Shown piece by piece: positions 16,873 through 25,498 of a stretch of DNA of 64,000 nt (positions are counted from its first letter, which is position 1; each line of letters opens with the position of its first letter). The stretch is from CALLPQ01 sp038531745 (GTDB lineage Bacteria; Pseudomonadota; Alphaproteobacteria; Caulobacterales; Parvularculaceae): NCBI GenBank assembly GCA_038531745.1, contig JBCBBJ010000002.1, positions 62,001-126,000 on the forward strand. The letters are read 5' to 3'. The translations under genes were made by a program, and so were the position numbers. The notes under the pieces are model-generated. The model was not told the origin of the DNA. It searched no databases and worked only from the letters and a program-made list of their open reading frames with translations.

Positions 16873-19281
16873 ATGCGCCGAACCATAAACGCCCCCAAAC
16901 GGCGGCTCTCCGCCCTCGCTGCCACCCTGTTGGTGAGCAGCGCCCTTGTTGCCTGTTCCTCACCGGAACAACGCATGGAAAAATTTACCAATAGCGGTCT
17001 TGCCTATCTCGAGGATGGCGACGCCGTGCGCGCAGGGATCGAGTTTCGCAACGCCCTGACCATTGACGAGACACACCTGCCCGCGTTGCAGGGTCTTGTG
17101 GATATTGCCGAGCAGAACCGCGAATACCAAAACATGTTCGGTCTCTTGCAACGGCTCATTCGTCTGCAGCCTGACAATATTGAGGCGCTCGTCAAGATGG
17201 GGAACATTTACCTCCTGGCAAGCGATGAAACCGAAGCAGAAGCCACAGCCGAAAAGGCCCTGGCCGTTGATCCCGATAACCTTGATGCCCAGGCCTTGAA
17301 GGCAAGCGTTTTCTATAAGGTGGGTAATCGGGCACGCGCCGTGGAAATGGCGCAGAGTATTTTGGCAAAAGAGCCAACCAATCGAAATGCGGTGTCGCTC
17401 ATTGTTGCCGACCTCGTGCGCCAGGACCGGATCAGCGACGCACTGGCGCAAATCAATAAAGGTCTTGCCACCAACGAAGACAATACCCTTTTGCAACTGA
17501 TGAAGATCGAACTTCTCGGCAAGCTTGGCCGCGATAAAGAAGTGGATGCGGTGTTCAAATCATTAATTGCATCGAACCCGGATGATCCCTCCTACCAGGC
17601 AACCTATGCGCGCTATCTCGTCATATCGGGCCGCGCCGCGGAAGCGCGTGCGCCCTTGCAAACCGTTGTGAATATGACACCGGGTAATCTTGAAAACCGG
17701 GTAAATTTGATCCGCCTTGATTACCAGCTTGGCGGCGCCGCCAAGGCTGAAGAAACCTTCCGCGCCTTTACTGCCGCTGACCCGGACGATGTGGAATTAC
17801 AATTTGCTTTCGCCGACTTTTTGATCGCGGAGGAAAACTATGATGAAGCCGAAGCCGTCTTCAACCGATATGCCGCTGACCGCAAGGATGACGCCTTGCG
17901 CAATCGCGCCAAGGTTGCCCTTGCCGGTCTTCATATTACGCGCAACCGTCGCCAAGATGCCCGTACGCTGATTGATGAGGTTCTGGCTAATGACAGCGGC
18001 AATACCGGCGCCTTGACCAAACGGGCAGCGCTGTTAATCGAGGACCAAAACTATGAAGATGCGATCATTGACCTACGGACAGTATTGGGGAGTAGCCCCG
18101 ATGATACCAATGCGCTTGTTCTCTTAAGTACGGCCTTTGAGCAAATTGGCGATACAGAGTTGGCTGACCAAAGGCTAACGCTCGCCTTTGAAAAGTCTGA
18201 TGCTGATCCGCTCGTGACCAATGCTTATGCGCGGTTCCTGATCCGCAATAATGCCCTCCAACGGGCGGAACGGGCATTGTCACAATCCCTGTCAAAATCG
18301 CCAGACAATGTTGAGGGCTTGCGTCTTCTTGCGGCCGCGCGTCTTTCCTTGCGCGATTGGCAGGGTGCGGAAGAAGTTGCCCGCTTGCTTGAAGAAAAGG
18401 CCTCAACGGGCGACACAACGATCAACCAGATTATTGGCACAGCCGCCATCGGACGCGGCGACTATGAAAGCGCAATCGAACAATTGAGCACAGCCAATGA
18501 GGCGCAACCTCTCAGCGCCCAACCCTTGCAAACCTTGATCAGTGCGTATCTGGAAGAAGGTCGAAATGAGGATGCCCGCACGCTTCTGAAAGAAATGATC
18601 ACCAGCGACCCGGACAATTATGATGCCCGCATCCTTCTTGCGCGGGTTTATTTCTCCGAAAATGCTTTGGACGATGCTGAATCAGCGCTGAACGAATCCT
18701 TGCGCGTGGCGCCGGAGCGGGTTGAGGCCTATGACCTGTTATACCGCTATTATCTGCGCAGCGGACGTCGCCCCGAAGCTTTTGCCCTGATTAATGCCGG
18801 CCTGGAGAAATTTCCCAAAAATTATGGGCTGAAAATCTTTGAAGCCGATATCCTGATGAATGAGCAAAGGTTTGATGAGGCCATCGTGGTTTATGAAAAC
18901 CTCCTCAGCCGCCGTCCCGATGACCGGCTTGTGGCCAATAATTATGTGAGCCTGATTTCCGACTTCAAAGAGGACCCGCAAAGCCTGGCACGCGCCATTG
19001 AAGTGGCGCAAACGCTGCGCGATATTCCGAACGCTGATTTTCAGGACACAGTCGGTTGGGCATACTTCCGAGCCGGGCAGCCTGAACAGGCGGCAGAAAT
19101 TCTGAAGCGCGCGGTGAAGAATTATCCCAACGCGGCAACATTGCGTTATCACCTTGGCGCCACCCTGTTGAGCCTCGGCGATAGCGAAGGCGCACGGGTG
19201 CAATTGAAAAAATCTCTTGAGCTTGGCGGGAAACGTTTTCGCCATGCAGAAAAAGTCCGTGATCTGTTAAAACAAGCGTAA
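16873..19281 (+). CDS. prsT: PEP-CTERM system TPR-repeat lipoprotein
   Basis: 802 residues. A lipoprotein signal peptide with lipobox LVAC gives the lipidated Cys at about residue 28. The remainder is an uninterrupted array of tetratricopeptide repeats (patterns such as AGIEFRNALTIDETHLPALQ, and the closing A.ILKRAVKNYPNAATLRYHLG). Length and layout match PrsT, the outer-membrane-facing TPR lipoprotein found in exosortase/exopolysaccharide clusters and thought to guide polymer export. A GAGGA precedes the ATG by about eight bases. It starts the rightward half of the module, followed by the ATPase and two glycosyltransferases. Confidence 0.9.
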   Translation: MRRTINAPKRRLSALAATLLVSSALVACSSPEQRMEKFTNSGLAYLEDGDAVRAGIEFRNALTIDETHLPALQGLVDIAEQNREYQNMFGLLQRLIRLQPDNIEALVKMGNIYLLASDETEAEATAEKALAVDPDNLDAQALKASVFYKVGNRARAVEMAQSILAKEPTNRNAVSLIVADLVRQDRISDALAQINKGLATNEDNTLLQLMKIELLGKLGRDKEVDAVFKSLIASNPDDPSYQATYARYLVISGRAAEARAPLQTVVNMTPGNLENRVNLIRLDYQLGGAAKAEETFRAFTAADPDDVELQFAFADFLIAEENYDEAEAVFNRYAADRKDDALRNRAKVALAGLHITRNRRQDARTLIDEVLANDSGNTGALTKRAALLIEDQNYEDAIIDLRTVLGSSPDDTNALVLLSTAFEQIGDTELADQRLTLAFEKSDADPLVTNAYARFLIRNNALQRAERALSQSLSKSPDNVEGLRLLAAARLSLRDWQGAEEVARLLEEKASTGDTTINQIIGTAAIGRGDYESAIEQLSTANEAQPLSAQPLQTLISAYLEEGRNEDARTLLKEMITSDPDNYDARILLARVYFSENALDDAESALNESLRVAPERVEAYDLLYRYYLRSGRRPEAFALINAGLEKFPKNYGLKIFEADILMNEQRFDEAIVVYENLLSRRPDDRLVANNYVSLISDFKEDPQSLARAIEVAQTLRDIPNADFQDTVGWAYFRAGQPEQAAEILKRAVKNYPNAATLRYHLGATLLSLGDSEGARVQLKKSLELGGKRFRHAEKVRDLLKQA

Positions 19282-19403
19282 ATAGCGTCGGCGGCCACCG
19301 CCAGCATGTGACGCTTAACCAAGACGCTAAAAAAGGAATACCAAACAGCGATCAGCGGTTTTTTGCTCCTCGGGGCCCCGCCGATATCTGAACGAATTCA
19401 GCA

Positions 19404-20426
19404 ATGTACGAACAGTTTTTCGATCTTACGGATAAACCATTTTCCATTCAGCCGGACCCGGCCTTCATGTTCTGGGGCCGCAACCACCGGCTTGCCTATG
19501 CCATGTTGGAATATGGTGTCCTGAACAATGCCGGTATTTCGGTGATCACGGGCGGGGTAGGTTGTGGTAAAACCACGCTCATCCACCGCCTGCTTGATCA
19601 GCTGACGGACACCCACACGATTGCGTTATTGTCGAATATCCAACCCGATCGCGGCAATCTTCTATCGTGGGTATTGATGGGGTTCAATCAACCTTTTTCG
19701 AATAAGTCCCATGTGGAACTGTTCCAGCAATTGCAGACCTTTTTTATCAGCGAGTATTCCAAGGGCCGCCGTTGTGTGCTGATTATCGATGAAGCACAGA
19801 ACCTTTCTTCGGATATGCTCGAAGAAATCCGTATGCTGTCCAATATTAATGCGGGTAGCGACCAGCTGTTGCAGCTTATTCTGGTGGGTCAGCCGCAATT
19901 AAAGGAAATTCTAAACGACCCCGATATGTTGCAATTGACCCAACGTATCGGGTCAGACTTTCACCTGACACCGCTGACACCCGAAGAGGTACATGCCTAT
20001 ATCGACACGCGCATGCGGGTTGCTGGCGCTGGCCGTCCGGTGTTTTCTAATGAAGCAAAGGCGCTGGTGGCCAAACATTCACGCGGTGTTCCCCGGGTGA
20101 TCAATGTTCTCGCCGACACGGCCCTCGTCTATGCGTTCTCTGCCCAGGAGGAGACAATAAACGAGGCAACCGTGGCAACGGTTATTGAGGACAAGAAGAA
20201 TTTTGGTGTCTTTGGTATGCCGCGTATCGAAGATAGCGGCGGCGCCCCGGTACCCGCCTATGACCAACATCACGCCCAACGAAAAGCGACCGCAAACGGC
20301 GATACGTTTACTGATGAAAGTCTGCCGCCGGACATGGACGAATTGGTGGCGAGCGAGGCCAGCGATCACCAGACCCCGCGCGAGGCGCCCTATTTGAAGG
20401 GGGTGACCGACGGCGCCGGTGGCTGA
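19404..20426 (+). CDS. XrtA/PEP-CTERM system-associated ATPase (ExeA-like AAA)
   Basis: 340 residues starting MYEQFFDLTDKPFSIQPDP, the classic opening of the ExeA/XrtA-associated ATPases. Walker A is GGVGCGKTT (about residue 52), Walker B is CVLIIDEAQN, and the sensor region (GQPQLKEIL, LTQRIGSDFHLTPL) follows. The last ~80 residues are low-complexity and polar. This family accompanies exosortase exopolysaccharide clusters and is believed to energise or regulate assembly at the inner membrane; the exact job is unknown. It sits 122 bases after prsT and 81 bases before the first glycosyltransferase, in one orientation. Confidence 0.9.
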   Translation: MYEQFFDLTDKPFSIQPDPAFMFWGRNHRLAYAMLEYGVLNNAGISVITGGVGCGKTTLIHRLLDQLTDTHTIALLSNIQPDRGNLLSWVLMGFNQPFSNKSHVELFQQLQTFFISEYSKGRRCVLIIDEAQNLSSDMLEEIRMLSNINAGSDQLLQLILVGQPQLKEILNDPDMLQLTQRIGSDFHLTPLTPEEVHAYIDTRMRVAGAGRPVFSNEAKALVAKHSRGVPRVINVLADTALVYAFSAQEETINEATVATVIEDKKNFGVFGMPRIEDSGGAPVPAYDQHHAQRKATANGDTFTDESLPPDMDELVASEASDHQTPREAPYLKGVTDGAGG

Positions 20427-20507
20427 AAGGGAGACGGCACCCCGACAAAGACCGTTTCCCCCATAAATGCGCCTGATAATAACAATCCTGATGGTCAGTT
20501 AGCTGCC

Positions 20508-21689
20508 ATGGCTGCAGCGCCGGCGCCGGAAGGGGAGATCGCGGCAAGCACAGTACCTCCATCCGCGATTGAGGGAATGACCAACGTCAGCGCGACGGCG
20601 CACATGGCGGAGGAACCTGTCAATGCTTTGTTTGCCGCTGATGATCCGTCACAAAGCAATCCCGCGCCCGGCATTGCGCCCGCCGCAACACAACCGCCAT
20701 TGCCGCCGTTAGGGTTTGTTATTCTTGAAAAACCGGGCCAGTCAGCGCCCGCCCAAACCATCGAAGCCATCGGCAATGACCACCCCGTCGTCTTTGTCAC
20801 CTATAGCGGTGACAATGGCCCGGGGGAGGCGGCCCGCGCCGCCGGTGCCATCGTTGTTAAAATGCGCGGTGAAAATGAAACCCCGCCCGCGCGTTCGCGC
20901 AATGCCGGGTTCCGTCAATTGCGAAAGCTTGCCGAAGATTTGGACTATGTGCAATTTTTGGATGGCGATAGCGTTATCCACTCCCAATGGCTGCAAAATG
21001 CCTGCGCGGTGATGGAAAGACGCCCGGAACTTGCCATTTTGGAAGGCGTAACGGTCGACACTGGCACTGCTGCGCGGCCAAGGGGCATGCCGGATGTGAA
21101 AGAAATTCGAGCCACCGGCGATAATGTTTTGATGCGTGTAAAGAACTTTGTTGAATTGGGCGGGTTCCGCGGTGATCTGATGGTCGCCGATATTCAGGAT
21201 TTTTGTTTGCGCACCCGTGGCCGCGGTCACCATGTGGGACGGGTCGATGTGCCAATGGTCACCGCGATACAAAAAAAAAAGAGCGTAGCCAGCTGGTGGG
21301 CGCGGCACCGGGAGAACGGCTTTAACAACGCCTTTTCTGCGGCGTTGCACGGCTCCCCGCCGGAACGATTTAAGGTAGCCGAAACCCGTGAAACTGTTCT
21401 CTGGGGTTTTGGTATCCCGGCAGTGGCGCTGCTCGCGGCGGCGGCAATAACCGGCTTTACCTATTATGTGGTGCCCATTGGAATTCCCATCCTTTGGGGA
21501 ATTGGCGTTTTGCTGGGCGTACTGCTGTTGTATTTTGCCAAGGCACTATATCTCCGGTTTGCCGAACGCGATGATCGTGCCCCGTCCTTGCGGTTCGCCG
21601 CGTCACGTTTGCTCGGGGTTTTTCCGGCCTTTATTGGTATCGTGACGTTTTATCGTTGGCGCCGACAGCAACTCAAGACCGGGACGTGA
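20508..21689 (+). CDS. GT2-family glycosyltransferase with C-terminal membrane helices
   Basis: 393 residues. An N-terminal ~80-residue Ala/Pro-rich segment is unusual. The catalytic part shows PPARSRNAGFRQL, then YVQFLDGDSVI (the DxD-like metal site, DGD) and GDNVLMRVKNFVELGGF, followed by an ED-equivalent region (VADIQDFCLR). Two or three C-terminal hydrophobic helices (AVALLAAAAITGFTYYVV; LWGIGVLLGVLLLYFAKAL) anchor it. GT-A fold enzymes of this kind transfer sugars from nucleotide donors onto a lipid-linked exopolysaccharide. The only available start is ATG 20508, with a weak ribosome-binding site; no in-frame start exists between the upstream stop and it. It lies six bases from the next glycosyltransferase. 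Confidence 0.82.
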   Translation: MAAAPAPEGEIAASTVPPSAIEGMTNVSATAHMAEEPVNALFAADDPSQSNPAPGIAPAATQPPLPPLGFVILEKPGQSAPAQTIEAIGNDHPVVFVTYSGDNGPGEAARAAGAIVVKMRGENETPPARSRNAGFRQLRKLAEDLDYVQFLDGDSVIHSQWLQNACAVMERRPELAILEGVTVDTGTAARPRGMPDVKEIRATGDNVLMRVKNFVELGGFRGDLMVADIQDFCLRTRGRGHHVGRVDVPMVTAIQKKKSVASWWARHRENGFNNAFSAALHGSPPERFKVAETRETVLWGFGIPAVALLAAAAITGFTYYVVPIGIPILWGIGVLLGVLLLYFAKALYLRFAERDDRAPSLRFAASRLLGVFPAFIGIVTFYRWRRQQLKTGT

Positions 21690-21695
21690 GGACCG

Positions 21696-22895
21696 GTGTT
21701 TTCCTTCATCTTTTCCCTGATGGTGTTGATTGCATTGGTGCCGGCCGCTTTTTTTATGGTGGAGTGCCTCGGCGGTTTGCGCCCCCTGTCCGCTGATTGG
21801 GTCACTGACCCGGCAAGACGCCCCTTTTCCGGCACCGTTGCCATCATTGTGCCGGCCCATAATGAAGCGGGATCTATCACCCCAACCCTCAACGCCCTGT
21901 TGGCACAGCGGCGGGAGACGATGCGGCTGATCGTTGTTGCCGATAATTGTACCGACGAAACGGCCCAAACAGCGCGGCAAATTTTTGAAGGTCATACCGA
22001 TACTGACGTTTTAGAACGCAATGATACCGACCATCGCGGCAAAGGCTATGCCTTGGCCCACGGGCTGGCGTGCCTGCGCGAGCGGCCTGTGGATATTGTC
22101 GTCTTCGTTGATGCCGATTGCTTGCTTGGCGACCACTGCCTTGACCGGATCGTGCACGCGGCGGATCAATTTGGCCGGCCGGCCCAGGCGCTGTATCTGA
22201 TGGAGGCGCCATCACCACCACCCCCCGGGCAATCCATTGCCGCTTTTGCCTGGTTGGTGATGAATAAGATCCGTATGCGGGGTCTTTTTCGGTTGTTCGA
22301 TGTCACGCGCCTGACCGGTAGCGGTATGGCATTCCCCTATCCCGTGTTGCGGGATCATTTCACCGGGTCTGGCGATATTGTTGAGGACCTGGCGTTGACC
22401 GTCGATCTTGTACGGCGTGGTCTCTCACCGGTTCTGGTGGAACAAGCGGTGATCACCAGTACCTTGCCCGCCACCCAAAGCGCGACCACAACGCAGCGCG
22501 CGCGGTGGGAGCATGGGGCTTTGTCTGTGGCAAAACGCAACGCCATTGGCCTTGCGATTGCCGGTCTGCGCCAGGGGGATTTGCGCCTCACCGCTTTGGC
22601 CTTTGATCTTGCGATTCCGCCGCTCGTCCTCCTTTTTGCTGCGATGATCTTGCTCGTCACGGTCACAAGTCTCTTGGCCGTAGCGGGCATCATCTTTCCC
22701 GCGATCCTCGCCGCTACGGGCCTGACCGGTCTTTTGACGATGTGCCTCATTGTTTGGGCCCGCCATGGGCGCACGATTTTGCCCCTCACCAGTGTGCGCG
22801 GCATCCCCGGTTTCATCATGAGCAAAACAAAAATCTATGGCCGGGAGGGGCGCCAATCCACCAAAACATGGACACGGACCCGGCGGGACCCCTAA
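21696..22895 (+). CDS. GT2-family processive-type membrane glycosyltransferase
   Basis: 399 residues from a GTG start with GAGG five bases upstream. The order is an N-terminal membrane helix, VAIIVPAHNEAGSI (nucleotide-binding start of GT2), IVVADNCTDET, VVFVDADC (DxD), GSGMAFPYPVL, the catalytic-base region GDIVEDLAL, and QRARWEHG, the Q-x-x-R-W motif of processive synthases such as NodC/HasA/BcsA-like enzymes. Two or three C-terminal membrane helices follow. It probably polymerises or extends the exopolysaccharide backbone. It follows the previous glycosyltransferase after six bases, so the two are co-translated. Confidence 0.87.
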   Translation: MFSFIFSLMVLIALVPAAFFMVECLGGLRPLSADWVTDPARRPFSGTVAIIVPAHNEAGSITPTLNALLAQRRETMRLIVVADNCTDETAQTARQIFEGHTDTDVLERNDTDHRGKGYALAHGLACLRERPVDIVVFVDADCLLGDHCLDRIVHAADQFGRPAQALYLMEAPSPPPPGQSIAAFAWLVMNKIRMRGLFRLFDVTRLTGSGMAFPYPVLRDHFTGSGDIVEDLALTVDLVRRGLSPVLVEQAVITSTLPATQSATTTQRARWEHGALSVAKRNAIGLAIAGLRQGDLRLTALAFDLAIPPLVLLFAAMILLVTVTSLLAVAGIIFPAILAATGLTGLLTMCLIVWARHGRTILPLTSVRGIPGFIMSKTKIYGREGRQSTKTWTRTRRDP

Positions 22896-22982
22896 GCGCT
22901 GTCACCCGTCGTGAAACCGCTTGCCTCGATCAGCCCATTCGTTACGTATGGGCGCAGACAGTCACGAAGATAGAGGCAAGCA

Positions 22983-24391
22983 TGAGCGATATTTACGACG
23001 TGGTCATTATTGGCGGCGGGCCCGGCGGCTACAACGCTGCCATCCGCGCCGGTCAGTTGGGCCTGAAAACAGCGTGCATCGAAGAACGCGAAACGGGCAA
23101 GTTCGGTGGCACCTGTCTGAATGTGGGTTGCATCCCGTCGAAAGCCCTCCTCCATGCGTCCGAGCTTTATGAGACTGCCACGAAAGACTTTGCGCATATG
23201 GGCATTAAAGCCAGCGGCCTGAAAGTCGATCTGCCGCAAATGCTCAAGCAAAAAGAAGATGCTGTTGATGGCCTGACCAAAGGTGTCGATTTTCTGTTGA
23301 AGAAAAACAAAGCCGATCAATTTATCGGTACCGGGACAATCATTGCCCCCGATCAAGTTGATGTAATTGGACTGGAGGGCAAAAAGCAAACCCTGAAAAC
23401 AAAACATATTATCATTGCCACAGGCTCCGAAGTGACGCCATTGCCCGGCGTCACGATTGATGAGGAGCGCGTGGTCTCCTCAACCGGGGCGCTTGATTTG
23501 CCGGCAGTGCCCAAACATCTTGTTTTGATTGGCGGCGGTGTGATTGGTCTGGAGCTGGGTTCGGTATGGCGACGCCTTGGGGCAGAGGTCACCGTAATCG
23601 AATATCTCGACAGAATTCTGCCCACCATGGACCGCGAAGTTTCCAAGCAATTCCACCGGATCCTGAAAAAGCAGGGGATGGCATTTCGCCTGTCAACCAA
23701 AGTGACCGGTGTTGAGACCATGAAGACCAAAGCCAAGGTCACGCTGGAACCCGCAGCCGGGGGTGAGCCTGAAACCATGGATTGCGACACGGTTCTTGTG
23801 GCCATTGGCCGGCGGCCACATACCGAGGGGCTTGGCCTTGAGACCGTCGGTATAAAGACAGATGCCCGCGGCTTTATCGAGACCGACCATTTCCGCACCA
23901 GTGTGCCGTCAATTTTTGCCATTGGCGATTGCATCGCCGGGCCCATGCTGGCCCACAAGGCCGAAGATGACGGCGCCGCCGTTGCAGAAATCATCGCCGG
24001 AAAACCGGGCCATGTGGATTATGACCTCGTGCCCAATGTTGTTTATACCTATCCGGAGGTGGCGAGCGTCGGCAAAACCGAAGAAGAGCTTAAAGAGGCG
24101 GGCATTGCCTATAAGACAGGTAAGTTTCCGTTCGCCGCCAATAGTCGAGGAAAAACCAATCACGAGACGGATGGATTTGTTAAAATCCTGGCCGAGGAAG
24201 GCACCGATAAAATACTCGGTGCCCATATTATCGGGGTTGCCGCTGGAGAGCTGATTGCTGAGATTGTTCTTGCCATGGAATTTGGGGGCTCATCAGAAGA
24301 TATTGCCCGTACGTGTCATGCGCACCCGACGCGGTCTGAAGCGGTACGCCAGGCGGCCATGGGCGTTGAAGGCTGGACGATGCAGGCTTAG
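22983..24391 (+). CDS. lpdA: Dihydrolipoyl dehydrogenase (E3)
   Basis: 469 residues from ATG 22983, the start that gives the canonical opening SDIYDVVIIGGGPGGY (FAD-binding GxGxxG). The redox disulfide is GGTCLNVGCIPSK. The NAD-binding Rossmann motif is LIGGGVIGLELGSVWRRLG. The second FAD contact is FAIGDCIAGPMLAHKAEDDG, and the dimer-interface catalytic His-Glu is HAHPTRSE. It reoxidises the lipoyl arm of pyruvate or 2-oxoglutarate dehydrogenase. The E1/E2 genes that often precede it are absent here; its neighbour is the exopolysaccharide cluster, so it is probably its own unit. The longer open frame upstream to 22742 is non-coding overlap. Confidence 0.97.
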
Positions 24392-24453
24392 AGGGGCGGT
24401 GTCGGACAAGGGGCATCATACCCAAGTCAGCGCGATCACAGAAGGTCTTATTT

Positions 24454-24723
24454 ATGGTTGATCATCTGACGCTGGCCGATGCCATTGGCTTAGTGGGCGT
24501 CGGTTTCGTGGTGGGCACCTATTTTCTGTCGCAGATAGGCCGGATGACAAATACCGGCATTGCCTATCCCTTGATCAACGGCATTGGCGCTCTTTTGATT
24601 CTGTATTCCCTTTGGCGCACACCCAATGCTGCCTCTATCGTGATTGAGGTGTTTTGGCTCGGCATATCAATTGTTGGGTTTGCCCTCGCCCTTCGACGTC
24701 GCACAAAGATCAACCAAGATTAG
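24454..24723 (+). CDS. CBU_0592-family small membrane protein
   Basis: 89 residues with three hydrophobic segments (AIGLVGVGFVVGTYFLSQIG; IAYPLINGIGALLILYSLW; IVIEVFWLGISIVGFALAL) and a short basic tail (RRRTKINQD). This is the pattern of the CBU_0592-like small membrane proteins (two to three helices, N-terminal GxxG), whose function is unknown. AGAAGG lies eight bases before the ATG. It follows lpdA by about 60 bases and converges on ydbL. Confidence 0.78.
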   Translation: MVDHLTLADAIGLVGVGFVVGTYFLSQIGRMTNTGIAYPLINGIGALLILYSLWRTPNAASIVIEVFWLGISIVGFALALRRRTKINQD

Positions 24724-24745
24724 GCGGGGCGGCCCGCATTACTTT
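24724..24745 (+). terminator. Possible short intrinsic terminator
   Basis: GCGGG-gcgg-CCCGC (24724-24737) followed by attactttt on the plus strand. The stem is only five pairs, and it overlaps the end of the convergent ydbL gene, so confidence is low. Confidence 0.35.
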
Positions 24746-25089
24746 TTCACCCAACGCCCATCGGTACCGCGCACACATTCACCCGGCCGGGCGGCACGGA
24801 TCAATTTTTCCGCGGTGAGTGAGGCGGTGACCTCAACGCTAACGCCATTTTTCCGCGCCAAACTGGCATAGGCGGATTTGCGTTGCTGGTTGATCCCGCG
24901 AACCTGACGCCGCAAGTCGGTGCCAGCAATTTTGCCTGGTACAAAACCAAGATAGCCATCGGCTTTTTCACCGACGATACAATTTGCCTTCGCCTGGGCC
25001 ACCGCACGGGGTAAAGCCTGCGCCGGGGTGAGCAGTGTAACGCTCATCGCCAAGGCCGCAAGGGCGACCATAAACCGTGTAAGGATCAT
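24739..25089 (-). CDS. ydbL: YdbL-family (DUF1318) periplasmic protein
   Basis: 116 residues with a clear signal peptide (MVALAALAMSVTLLTPAQALP). The mature part has CIVGEKADGYLGFV, INQQRKSAYASLARKNGVSVE and a C-terminal PGECVRGTDGRWVKK, the conserved features of the YdbL/DUF1318 family. In E. coli ydbL lies with ydbH and ynbE, and the same order is present here on the minus strand. The set is tied to phospholipid transport between the membranes through the AsmA-like protein YdbH. YdbL is the last gene; its precise job is not known, but it is proposed to control YdbH. Confidence 0.9.
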   Translation of the reverse strand: MILTRFMVALAALAMSVTLLTPAQALPRAVAQAKANCIVGEKADGYLGFVPGKIAGTDLRRQVRGINQQRKSAYASLARKNGVSVEVTASLTAEKLIRAARPGECVRGTDGRWVKK

Positions 25090-25134
25090 TGTTCTCTCCG
25101 CAATTTCTTTGTCTTTAATAAGAGGCGATACTGA

Positions 25135-25386
25135 TTAAAAAATGTCCGGGTTCTCATCAATGAGGGTTTCGATTTCCCGGTCCAGCTTGACCCGCAACTC
25201 GCCCTCTATGCGCACATTGAGGTTGATTTCAATGGGCTCGCTGGGCGGCTCAACCTTGACGGTGGCACAGCCCGCGAGGATGACCGCAGCCATAACGCCC
25301 AGAGCAGCGTGCTCCCCACAGTGGATTGAACCACGCAGGCGGTTTGATCGGCCCCATGACCGCTGACGCTCGGTGTGATTGGTCAT
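25135..25386 (-). CDS. ynbE: YnbE-family lipoprotein
   Basis: 83 residues, ATG at 25386 with AGAGG upstream. An unusually long (about 30-residue) N-terminal stretch precedes the lipobox (VILAGC), then the conserved mature sequence VKVEPPSEPIEINLNVRIEGEL and DREIETLIDENPDIF. YnbE is the outer-membrane lipoprotein partner of YdbH and is thought to complete a periplasm-spanning bridge for phospholipids by beta-strand pairing. It sits between ydbH and ydbL in the same order as in E. coli. The extended N-terminus could instead mean that a later, unseen start is used. Confidence 0.88.
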   Translation of the reverse strand: MTNHTERQRSWGRSNRLRGSIHCGEHAALGVMAAVILAGCATVKVEPPSEPIEINLNVRIEGELRVKLDREIETLIDENPDIF

Positions 25387-25498
25387 CAATGTCCCTCTCT
25401 TTATATGGCCGCACCCGCCTTAGATATGCCCGCTGGCACGCCACCCTTTTATAATTTATAGCACAATTTGCCGTCCCGTGGGGCAAAATTATGGACGC

